Part shown: positions 7,024 to 12,761 of the stretch, piece by piece | How the letters are laid out: each line of letters opens with the position of its first letter | How positions within the stretch are numbered: the stretch's first letter is position 1 | Assembly: GCF_943193085.1 (NCBI RefSeq) | Contig: NZ_CALPCU010000031.1 | Span: 1 to 20,597 of the forward strand | Length of the DNA stretch: 20,597 nucleotides | Origin: Vermiculatibacterium agrestimuris | Lineage (GTDB): Bacteria; Bacillota; Clostridia; Oscillospirales; Oscillospiraceae | Direction of reading: 5' to 3' | Made by a program: the position numbers and the translations under genes | Notes under the pieces: model-generated | The model's database searches: none | What the model saw: the letters and a program-made list of their open reading frames with translations, nothing else | Told to the model about the DNA's origin: nothing

Positions 7024-7083
7024 TAGTATTATTTTAGCAAGAATTAAAGCAAAATCAAGTACGCACATATAAGTGCAATACTA
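7024..7083. promoter_or_regulatory. Divergent promoter region with inverted repeats (HxlR operator candidate)
   Basis: For the reductase (minus strand), TTGATT (7053-7058) and TAAAAT (7031-7036) are 16 bases apart and form a plausible promoter. For the regulator (plus strand) only a weak pair is seen, TTAAAG (7044-7049) and TATAAG (7068-7073). Two inverted repeats are present: GCAC-ATATAA-GTGC (7063-7076) and the wider TAGTATT (7024-7030) with AATACTA (7077-7083). Either could bind the divergently encoded HxlR dimer. Confidence 0.5.
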
Positions 7084-7102
7084 ACCCGGAGGAAAGCGTA
7101 CT

Positions 7103-7444
7103 ATGAATGAACGCTGTATTTCGCAAGAGTGTCTCAATGATACTGGTTTTAGCTACACCCTGTCTTTAATCAGTGGGAAATACAAAATGATAATCCTTTA
7201 TACCTTGATGGAATTTAAGGTCGTTCGTTTCAATGAGATGAAAAAATATATTGGGAGTATTTCTTATAAGACACTGAGCTCCACGCTAAAAGAACTAGAA
7301 GCAGATCAACTGGTACATAGGGAGGAATATCCCCAAATTCCACCCAAGGTTGAGTATAGTTTAACGGAACGCGGGAAGTCTCTCATGCCTCTTTTAGATG
7401 AAATGTGCGATTGGGGTGAAAAAAACAGACTTCTGACCACGTAA
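7103..7444 (+). CDS. HxlR-family winged-helix transcriptional regulator
   Basis: A 113-residue HxlR/YodB-like regulator, normal length for the family. The winged helix is recognisable: FSYTLSLISGKYKMIILYTL (15-34), FNEMKKYIGSISYKTLSSTL (recognition helix) and the wing VEYSLTERGKSLMPLL. The N-terminus carries Cys5 and Cys10; in YodB and HypR an N-terminal cysteine senses diamide, quinones or hypochlorite, so thiol-based sensing is plausible. ATG 7103 follows GGAGG (7088-7092) by about 10 bases. It is divergent from the FMN reductase and probably represses it and itself. The gene is AT-rich like its partner. Confidence 0.9.
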   Translation: MNERCISQECLNDTGFSYTLSLISGKYKMIILYTLMEFKVVRFNEMKKYIGSISYKTLSSTLKELEADQLVHREEYPQIPPKVEYSLTERGKSLMPLLDEMCDWGEKNRLLTT

Positions 7445-7558
7445 TTGGCGGCAAGCAAGGTAAGTGTATGGACACTTGCGATTTTTGCGCCTCTCTTTGG
7501 AGCGCTTGGCCACCTGTTCATAGTCATTGCGTAATATGGTCGCTGATTTTAGCGCCAT
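7394..7558 (-). pseudogene. Possible Phd/YefM-type antitoxin N-terminal remnant
   Basis: A 54-codon frame starts at ATG 7558 with an AGAGGAAAGG site in front. Its first ~22 residues (MALKSATILRNDYEQVAKRS) resemble the N-terminal DNA-binding segment of Phd/YefM antitoxins, which typically read as a short beta strand, then LRN-Y-E plus a helix. After that the sequence becomes basic and unrelated (ERRKNRKCPYTYLACRQ) and runs antisense into the end of the HxlR gene. This looks like an antitoxin gene cut off by recombination. No toxin gene is adjacent. The resemblance is short and judged by eye. Confidence 0.35.
7460..7486 (+). terminator. Weak hairpin terminator after the HxlR gene
   Basis: GTAAGTGT (7460-7467), loop ATGG, then ACACTTGC (7472-7479) form an 8-pair stem with one G-T pair, followed by GATTTTT. 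It lies 15 bases after the regulator stop codon. Confidence 0.45.
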
Positions 7559-7576
7559 AGAACCTTTCCTCTCAAC

Positions 7577-7621
7577 AAAAGAAAGGCCGCGAGCGATAAA
7601 CCCGCTCGCGGCTTTTCTTTT
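7577..7621. terminator. Strong bidirectional terminator between HxlR region and anti-sigma gene
   Basis: A perfect 10-pair stem, GCCGCGAGCG (7586-7595) and CGCTCGCGGC (7603-7612), encloses a 7-base loop. AAAAGAAA lies on the left and TTTTCTTTT on the right, so it can terminate transcription in both directions. It lies 4 bases beyond the end of the anti-sigma-like gene. Confidence 0.9.
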
Positions 7622-7625
7622 CCTC

Positions 7626-9089
7626 TTATCCCAGGGTGGCCTCCACCAGGGCCCAAACCTGCTGGGCGCTGATGCCGGAGCAGTCGTAGCCCACCACTGT
7701 GCCGTTGTCGTGGAGCACATAGAAGTGGCAGATCTCTCCGCCGGTGTCGTGGTCGTTCATCCGGGCCTTCACCACCTCCAGGGACATATCCTCTACCCGG
7801 AAGGCGGGCTTGTAGAAGGCCATCCGGTACTCCTCGGGGACGGTGTCCGAGATGGGGCCGTCATAGAGCCGCCAGTCGTAGCTCTCGGGCACGCTCACGT
7901 CCACCAATTGATCGTGGTAGTAGTCGGCGCTGTCCCCCTCGGGAAGGTGGACGTCGATCTCCACGTTGTCGTACCCCTTGCTCCAGCGGACGAAGAGGTA
8001 GTTGTAGTTTTCCTTCTGGTAGCTGAGCCGGCCATAGAACTCGCTCCAGTTCACCGGGGCGGTCTGGGGCAGGTAGGGGGCAAAGTCGGCCCGTTCCCGG
8101 GCCTGGGCCAGAGTGTCGAAGGAGGCTTCCTCCCAGACAGGGATATTGTCATTGTGGGCAATGTGGTCGAAATAGCACCTGCTGTCCGTCCACTGGGCGG
8201 CGCGCATGACAAAGCAGGCGTGGAAGAACTTGGCCCTCTCAGCGGCCTTTTCCTCCCCCTCCCCGGCGTCGCTGTGGGCGCTGCGGAAGCGGTAGCCATA
8301 GCCGTCCACCATAAACTCGCTGGTGCACACGTAGTCGGTGAGGCCGTCCCCGTTGCGGTCGTAGACATGGTAATAGGAGGTGACCTCCACCCCGTTCACG
8401 TCCACGCTCTCCCCGTCCGGGTCGACCAGACACTGGGGAGGCAGGCGGCCAGGGGAGACCTGGAGTTCGAAGGTGTCCAGTCCCTTGGAACCGTAAACCG
8501 TGAGCATCCAGAGCCCGCCCGTTCCGTCGTAGGTGGCGCCGGCCCGGACGGTGTAGCCGTCCCAGCCCAGCACCCAGGGCAGGTCGGTGTCGGGATCCAG
8601 GTCGGCCGGCTTGCCCTGGGGGCCCCAGAAGATCTTCTGGAGATCGGCCAGGGTCAGCTCCACGAAAAAGCTGCCGTCGGGCAGGGCAATGGAGGCGGCC
8701 ACCTCGTTCATCCCCTCCTGAAAGTTCAGGGCAGGCATGGCGTAGAAGTTGAGCCGCTCCTCGGTGGGGCTGTGGATGAGGAAGCCGTCCTTGGGGGTCG
8801 CCGCCGGGTCGGTAGTACTTTCATCGGGCGCCAAAGTGGGCTCAACGGCCAGGATGTCCTCCGGCCCACTCCCGTCGCTCACCGCCACCGGTGAGGTCGC
8901 CGCCGGGGGGCTGGTGTGCCACCAGCCGCTGCCCAGGCCGAAGATCAGGGCGGCACAGGCCGCCAGAGCGCCGAATTTCATATAAATACCTCCTTTTTTC
9001 TTCTGCTTTGGCGCCTCCAGCGCCAGAAGCCGGGCGTGGAGATCCGGGGAGACCTCCTGCCGGGCCATATAAGTCTCATAGTATTCCAT
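7626..9089 (-). CDS. Membrane-anchored anti-sigma-like protein with large extracellular domain
   Basis: A 487-residue protein. A short N-terminal segment with an anti-sigma flavour (EVSPDLHARLLALEAP, near residues 12-27) is followed by a lysine cluster and one membrane segment (about 38-55, FGALAACAALIFGLGSGWW). A Pro/Thr/Asp linker and about 400 residues of extracellular domain follow, whose fold I do not recognise. It includes a possible calcium-type loop, DRNGDGLTDY. The gene overlaps or abuts the ECF sigma gene, which suggests that it holds the sigma factor at the membrane until a signal arrives. ATG 9089 has GGAG 8 bases upstream; GTG 9098, in a GTGA overlap with the sigma stop, has no spacing from its site. 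A very good internal site (GGAGG, 7 bases, ATG at 8981) could give a shorter form that starts at the membrane segment. Confidence 0.7.
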   Translation of the reverse strand: MEYYETYMARQEVSPDLHARLLALEAPKQKKKGGIYMKFGALAACAALIFGLGSGWWHTSPPAATSPVAVSDGSGPEDILAVEPTLAPDESTTDPAATPKDGFLIHSPTEERLNFYAMPALNFQEGMNEVAASIALPDGSFFVELTLADLQKIFWGPQGKPADLDPDTDLPWVLGWDGYTVRAGATYDGTGGLWMLTVYGSKGLDTFELQVSPGRLPPQCLVDPDGESVDVNGVEVTSYYHVYDRNGDGLTDYVCTSEFMVDGYGYRFRSAHSDAGEGEEKAAERAKFFHACFVMRAAQWTDSRCYFDHIAHNDNIPVWEEASFDTLAQARERADFAPYLPQTAPVNWSEFYGRLSYQKENYNYLFVRWSKGYDNVEIDVHLPEGDSADYYHDQLVDVSVPESYDWRLYDGPISDTVPEEYRMAFYKPAFRVEDMSLEVVKARMNDHDTGGEICHFYVLHDNGTVVGYDCSGISAQQVWALVEATLG

Positions 9090-9094
9090 CCCGT

Positions 9095-9568
9095 TCACTC
9101 CTTCCTGTCCCCCAGCAGAGCGCGCAGCCGTTCCCTGGCCCGGGAGAGCCGGGAGCGCACCGTCCCCTCCGCCACGCCGGTGATGGCGGCGATCTCACGG
9201 GTAGACCAGCCCTCGTAGTAAAAGAGGTGAATGGCACACCGCTCCTCCGGGGGCAGCTGCCACAGCTCCTCCAGCTCCTCCCGCTCCCGCGGCTCCGGGG
9301 CCGGAAGGGTCTCGGGCAGCTCCACCACCTGCCGCCAGGAAAGGCGCAGGCGGCTTTTGCAGCCGTTGACCAGCACCCGCATGAGCCAGGCGGCGGGGTT
9401 TTCCAGGTCTGCCGGGGCTTTTTCCAGATATTTTACAAAGGCGTCCTGCACCGCGTCCTCCGCCTCCTGGGGATCGCCCAGAATGGCCAGAGCGGCCCGG
9501 TACAGCCGGTTTTCGTTCTCCTCGATCAGCTTCGCCCATTCCACCGGCCGGTTGGATGTGTGGGCCAT
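9095..9568 (-). CDS. ECF RNA polymerase sigma factor (sigma-70 family)
   Basis: A 157-residue extracytoplasmic-function sigma factor. Region 2 spans about 15-80 and includes NRLYRAALAILGDPQEAEDA (20-39), VQDAFVKYL and WLMRVLVNGCKSRLR. Region 4 spans about 100-152, with LPPEERCAIHLFYYEGWSTR and the helix-turn-helix EIAAITGVAEGTVRSRLSRA. It lacks regions 1 and 3, as is usual for the group. ATG 9568 has AAGGAGGTGAG directly upstream. The next gene is its probable membrane anti-sigma partner, with the two frames touching at 9095-9098. An ECF-type promoter at 9593-9619 suggests autoregulation. The regulon is unknown, although the nearby secreted nuclease and DUF624 genes are candidates. Confidence 0.93.
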   Translation of the reverse strand: MAHTSNRPVEWAKLIEENENRLYRAALAILGDPQEAEDAVQDAFVKYLEKAPADLENPAAWLMRVLVNGCKSRLRLSWRQVVELPETLPAPEPREREELEELWQLPPEERCAIHLFYYEGWSTREIAAITGVAEGTVRSRLSRARERLRALLGDRKE

Positions 9569-9592
9569 GGTCTCACCTCCTTCTGCTCATAT

Positions 9593-9619
9593 GACGCTTG
9601 AGAGGGGCAAAATGTTGCA
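9593..9619 (-). promoter_or_regulatory. Candidate ECF-type autoregulatory promoter
   Basis: On the minus strand TGCAAC (9614-9619) is followed after exactly 17 bases by CGTC (9593-9596). This matches the layout of Bacillus ECF promoters (sigma-X: TGTAAC-N17-CGAC; sigma-W: TGAAAC-N16/17-CGTA). No good sigma-A promoter is visible in the short gap ahead of the sigma gene. Transcription would begin about 18 bases before the ATG, just in front of the ribosome binding site. Confidence 0.55.
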
Positions 9620-9651
9620 AAAAAGGCCGCCGAAATTTCGGCGGCCTTTTT
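9620..9651 (-). terminator. Perfect 32-bp palindromic terminator after the nuclease gene
   Basis: The whole stretch is self-complementary around 9635/9636: an A tract, GGCCGCCGAAA, then TTTCGGCGGCC and a T tract. It lies 15 bases beyond the nuclease stop in its direction of transcription and insulates the sigma-factor promoter that follows directly. Confidence 0.9.
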
Positions 9652-9666
9652 CGGGATCGTCCTCCC

Positions 9667-10554
9667 TTATGGCTTACACTGGCCGCAGGGCTCGTAACCC
9701 ATCTCCAGCAGGGCGGCGCGGGAACCGCTGTAGTCCTGGCGGTTACCTTCGCTCATGGAGGCCACCCCCGAGCAGTTGGGAAGGTGGAATTTCTTGCTTT
9801 TTATATTGAGCACGTATTCCCCCTCCTCATCGGGCCCGTCAGTGGGGATGGCCCCGCCGGGACCGGGGCCGGCCTTCGCAGGCGCCTCTCCCTCCAGGGC
9901 GCTCTCCCCGGTGGTGTAGTCGATCTCCACCCCGGGCTGGACGTTATAGACGAACACGTGGAAGCAGACTCCCTCCCCTCCATCCTCCACCGACAGGGCC
10001 TCCATCTCCACGCCGGAGGCCACTAGATCCATGTCGTGGTAGATGGGGGTGACCCGGTAGAGCACATGGTTGCCGGTCTCCTTCACATAGTCCGCCACCT
10101 GACCTTCAAAAGGGAGCATCCCGTCCACATTCATATACCGGGTGCCGGTGATGAGATTGAGTTCGTTGGCGTTCTCTCCGGTGAGCTGCCAGCCGATGAG
10201 GTGGCAGCGGTTATAGAGATATTTGCCGTCCACGCAGTCGTACTTCACCGTCTGCCAGCCCGAGGGCTTCACCTGGCCGATGGAGCCCCGCTCTTCCGTG
10301 GGCATGGTCTCCGGCCCCACGTTGGCATAGGCCGCGCCGCACCGGCCGAAGTAGTCCAGCTGGCTGTACCGCTCAAAGGCAGTGGAGGTCTTGTCCCCAT
10401 CGGGGAAGCTGGGGGTATTCTCCTCCAGGATCACATAGGGCTCCCCGGCATAGGCGGGCAGCTCGTCCAGGGTATAGGAGGGGGCCTGCTGGGCCGGGGC
10501 GCAGGATACCAGCAGGCAGAGCAGAAGCAGCAGGGCGGTCATCCGGCGTTTCAT
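9667..10554 (-). CDS. DNA/RNA non-specific endonuclease lipoprotein with C-terminal zinc-binding-like domain
   Basis: A 295-residue secreted nuclease. The signal peptide ends in the lipobox LVSC (Cys18), so it is likely anchored outside the membrane. The beta-beta-alpha-Me nuclease domain covers about 30-215. The motif YNRCHLIGWQLTGENANELN (114-133) supplies the catalytic His118 and the metal-binding Asn in the helix, followed by LITGTRYMN. A disordered Gly/Pro/Ala linker (about 218-245) leads to a C-terminal domain with KKFHLPNC (His257, Cys261) and PCGQC (Cys290, Cys293), a His-Cys-Cys-Cys set suited to zinc, similar to the small Ada-like module often appended to such nucleases. ATG 10554 has GGAG 8 bases upstream; ATG 10560 would be too close. 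Likely roles are nutrient scavenging or DNA processing. It stands alone between two terminator or promoter regions. Confidence 0.87.
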   Translation of the reverse strand: MKRRMTALLLLLCLLVSCAPAQQAPSYTLDELPAYAGEPYVILEENTPSFPDGDKTSTAFERYSQLDYFGRCGAAYANVGPETMPTEERGSIGQVKPSGWQTVKYDCVDGKYLYNRCHLIGWQLTGENANELNLITGTRYMNVDGMLPFEGQVADYVKETGNHVLYRVTPIYHDMDLVASGVEMEALSVEDGGEGVCFHVFVYNVQPGVEIDYTTGESALEGEAPAKAGPGPGGAIPTDGPDEEGEYVLNIKSKKFHLPNCSGVASMSEGNRQDYSGSRAALLEMGYEPCGQCKP

Positions 10555-10591
10555 GGGCATTTCTCCTCTCAATTCAGGTTGAGGCCGGGCA

Positions 10592-10620
10592 TGGACAGCG
10601 AAGGGGAAGTGTGATATGAT
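10592..10620 (+). promoter_or_regulatory. Promoter of the DUF624 gene
   Basis: TGGACA (10592-10597) and TATGAT (10615-10620) are separated by 17 bases. Transcription would start near 10627, about 33 bases before the GTG start at 10660. It lies divergent to the nuclease gene. Confidence 0.7.
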
Positions 10621-10659
10621 AACAAAAACTGATCCAAGCAAAAAAGGAGGTCTTTCCCG

Positions 10660-11277
10660 GTGTTCGGAAACTTTTTCAGCGCCGACAACCCCTTTTTCCT
10701 CCCCTTTGGAAAGCTGGTGGACGTGGTCTGTCTCAGTCTTTTGTGGGTGGTGTGCTCCCTGCCCATTGTCACCCTGGGCGCCGCCACCGCCGCACTTTAC
10801 GACGCGGCGGCCCGGTGTGTCCGCGGCGGCCAGAGCGGGCCCTACGCCCGGTTTTTCAGCACCTTTAAGGGGAGCTTGAAGGCGGGTCTTCCGGCGGGGC
10901 TGCTGACGGCCGCCGCCGTCTGGGGCCTCTACCGTCTCCACCACTTTCTCTATCTTCATGCCCTGGAGCGGGGGCTTTGGTATGGGATCTATTTCTTTTT
11001 CTGGGTGCTGGCCCTGGTCTTCATCGGGGCCATGGGCTATGTCCTGCCCGCCCTGTCCCGGTTCGAGCTGGGCTTCGGCCGGCTGCTGGGCAACTGCCTG
11101 CGCCTGGCCATGGCGCATCTTCCCTCCACGGTGGGGCTGGGTCTTCTGCTGACGGCGGCGTTTATCCTCTTCTATGACTTCCCCCTCATCGCCATCTTCT
11201 GTCTGCCCTGTCTGGCGGCGCTGGGGGCCAGCCTTTTTCTGGAGCGGATCTTCAGACCCTTTATGGGGGAGAACTAA
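10660..11277 (+). CDS. DUF624 (YesL-like) membrane protein
   Basis: A 205-residue integral membrane protein of the DUF624/YesL family, which is widespread in Firmicutes and often linked to carbohydrate uptake loci; its biochemical role is not established. The family's N-terminal signature NPFFLPFGKLVDVVCLSLLW (10-29) is clear, followed by CSLPIVTLGAATAALYDAA. Five hydrophobic segments are visible at roughly 20-46, 76-92, 108-130, 155-172 and 174-194. GTG 10660 is the start, with AAAAAGGAGG at 10641-10650 and 9-base spacing; no ATG fits. It is monocistronic or shares a transcript with the gene at 11367. YesL itself belongs to the B. subtilis rhamnogalacturonan cluster, so proximity to the uronate operon is suggestive only. 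Confidence 0.88.
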   Translation: MFGNFFSADNPFFLPFGKLVDVVCLSLLWVVCSLPIVTLGAATAALYDAAARCVRGGQSGPYARFFSTFKGSLKAGLPAGLLTAAAVWGLYRLHHFLYLHALERGLWYGIYFFFWVLALVFIGAMGYVLPALSRFELGFGRLLGNCLRLAMAHLPSTVGLGLLLTAAFILFYDFPLIAIFCLPCLAALGASLFLERIFRPFMGEN

Positions 11278-11292
11278 ACCCTTTTCCTCTAT

Positions 11293-11298
11293 TATAAT
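11293..11298 (+). promoter_or_regulatory. Possible -10 element ahead of the hypothetical gene
   Basis: A perfect TATAAT lies between the DUF624 stop and the next start, but no convincing -35 is found 16-18 bases upstream. A TTGACA at 11323-11328 has no matching -10. The gene at 11367 may have its own weak promoter or be read through from the DUF624 gene. Confidence 0.3.
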
Positions 11299-11366
11299 GC
11301 CAACCGGACGAAGCCGCAAGCTTTGACAGCTTTTCCGCACAAACGGCCGAAAAAGGAGCGAGCATC

Positions 11367-12044
11367 ATGGACTACGAGGCTCTCTACATCGCCCAATCGA
11401 AGCATTTCGACGCCCCCTTCCTCAAGGGCTTTTCCTTCGCCAACGAGTGGCGCAACGAGTGGAAGCGGATCCTGCGCGCCGCCGCCCGCGCCCCCGAGCT
11501 CTACCCTGTCCAGCGGCCTGAGGCGGTCTATTCCCTGCCCCACAGCTTCTATGATACGCAGATCCTCTTCCAGTTCGACCGGGACAAGCTGTGGGACTGG
11601 TTCCAGCGGGACGGCAGGCTGAAAGAGCGGCGGGTCTTTCTTCCGCGGGAGCTGAAGATGAACGGCGACGGGGAGGTGGGCATCAAGGATTCCCAGCTCA
11701 CCTGGGATCCCGACGCCCCGGAGCCCACTGTGGATCCCGCGGGCAAGGAGATCTTCGCCGCCTCCCTTCCCGGCCTGCCTCCCCCGCTGCGGGTGGTCTA
11801 TGGCGGGCAGCGGGTGGAGCACTGCTTCACCGGCTGGAAAAAGAACAAGTTGCCCATCCACCTCATCCAGGCGGAGTTTACCCCCGCTTTTCTGGGGGAT
11901 TCCTTCCAAGTGGCCTTGTACCTCTTCTGGATGGACGTGTGCATCCTGTCGGAAAACTGTATCAAGCTCAAGGAGAAGGACTTAAAACCGTTGCTCCACA
12001 TCTTCCGACCCTCCTCCATGCTGACAGTGAAGGGTCTGAAATAG
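11367..12044 (+). CDS. Hypothetical cytoplasmic protein
   Basis: A 225-residue protein that I do not recognise. It has no signal peptide or membrane segment, is rich in aromatic residues (for example HSFYDTQILFQFDRDKLWDW), and contains a central acidic/proline stretch (LTWDPDAPEPTVDP) and a C-terminal segment that ends in a basic stretch (CIKLKEKDLKPLLH). The base composition and third-position GC match its neighbours, and the good ribosome binding site (AAAAGGAGCG, 6-8 bases before ATG 11367) supports a real gene. A strong terminator starts 13 bases after its stop. Its function is unknown; it may be lineage-restricted. It could be cotranscribed with the DUF624 gene, but 89 bases separate them. 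Confidence 0.72.
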   Translation: MDYEALYIAQSKHFDAPFLKGFSFANEWRNEWKRILRAAARAPELYPVQRPEAVYSLPHSFYDTQILFQFDRDKLWDWFQRDGRLKERRVFLPRELKMNGDGEVGIKDSQLTWDPDAPEPTVDPAGKEIFAASLPGLPPPLRVVYGGQRVEHCFTGWKKNKLPIHLIQAEFTPAFLGDSFQVALYLFWMDVCILSENCIKLKEKDLKPLLHIFRPSSMLTVKGLK

Positions 12045-12056
12045 GGGAAAAAGAGA

Positions 12057-12095
12057 GCCACCGTGATTCCACACCGGAATCACGGCGGCTTTTTT
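12057..12095. terminator. Terminator shared by convergent hypothetical gene and uronate operon
   Basis: GCC-A-CCGTGATTCC (12057-12070) pairs with GGAATCACGG-C-GGC (12076-12089), giving 13 pairs with one mismatch and a 5-base loop, then TTTTTT. On the opposite strand the stem is followed by a CTCTCTTTTT tract, so it can also end the long minus-strand operon, whose last stop is at 12108. Confidence 0.92.
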
Positions 12096-12107
12096 CACGC
12101 TTTGTTT

Positions 12108-12743
12108 TCAGCCTCGAACGGAGTCGCGCAGGTCGGCGGCCTCCCGGGCCAGCTTTTCGATCTCGTCGAATTTCTCCGCCTCCAGAAACTCCATGGGCAC
12201 GATCCAGGTGCCGCCGCAGGCCACCACGTTCTTCAGGGACAGGTAGTCCTTGGCGTTGCCCGGCTTCACCCCGCCGGTGGGCATGAACTTCATCCCGGCG
12301 TAGGGCCCGGAGAGGGCTTTGAGCATCCCCACGCCCCCCACCACCTCGGCGGGAAAGAGCTTGACCATCTTCAGCCCCTCCCGCATGGCCGCCTCCACCT
12401 CGGAGGGGGTGGCCGTGCCGGGGATGACGGGGATGGTGTGCTTGTTGCACCAGCGGACGGTGTCCAGGTTCAGGCCCGGGCTGATGATGGCCTTGGCTCC
12501 GGCCCGGACGGCCTCCTGGGCGGTCTCAGGGGTGAGGACGGTGCCGGCGCAGACGAACATGCCGGGCACCTCCCTGGCGATGGCCTCAATGGAGCCGGCG
12601 GCAGCCTCAGAACGGAAGGTGATCTCCGCGGCGGGCAGACCGCCGTTCATCAGGGCCTTGGCCAGAGGCACGGCGTGCTCCGCCTTGTCCATTTTAATGA
12701 CGGGGACGATACCGACCTTATAAAGGATCTGCTCCATATCCAT
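12108..12743 (-). CDS. eda: 2-keto-3-deoxy-6-phosphogluconate (KDPG) aldolase
   Basis: Class I aldolase, 211 residues, that splits KDPG into pyruvate and glyceraldehyde 3-phosphate, the last step of the Entner-Doudoroff-type branch of uronate catabolism. Family residues are clear: Glu40 and Arg44 in AEITFR, the Schiff-base Lys128 in MVKLFPAE (126-133), the GTVL segment near 67-70 and the phosphate-binding PTGGV (155-159). ATG 12743 has GGGAG 8 bases upstream; a second ATG at 12737 is less well placed. It is the last gene of the operon, 18 bases after kdgK. In some other Firmicutes I recall this enzyme carrying a C-terminal VOC-like domain; here that domain appears as a separate gene at 15404. 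Confidence 0.95.
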   Translation of the reverse strand: MDMEQILYKVGIVPVIKMDKAEHAVPLAKALMNGGLPAAEITFRSEAAAGSIEAIAREVPGMFVCAGTVLTPETAQEAVRAGAKAIISPGLNLDTVRWCNKHTIPVIPGTATPSEVEAAMREGLKMVKLFPAEVVGGVGMLKALSGPYAGMKFMPTGGVKPGNAKDYLSLKNVVACGGTWIVPMEFLEAEKFDEIEKLAREAADLRDSVRG

Positions 12744-12761
12744 GGATATCTCTCCCTTTCC

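Noticed and set aside
6432..7444. Transposon or integrase remnants in the AT-rich island.
   Set aside because: No transposase or recombinase fragment, terminal inverted repeat or target-site duplication could be found by eye.
11323..11328. A perfect TTGACA before the hypothetical gene.
   Set aside because: No -10 element occurs at 15-19 bases downstream, so it is not supported as a promoter.
10555..11340. N-terminal extension of the nuclease frame on the minus strand.
   Set aside because: It runs antisense through the DUF624 gene, is Gln/Lys/Gly-rich with no motif, and the lipoprotein signal and ribosome binding site mark the true start at 10554.
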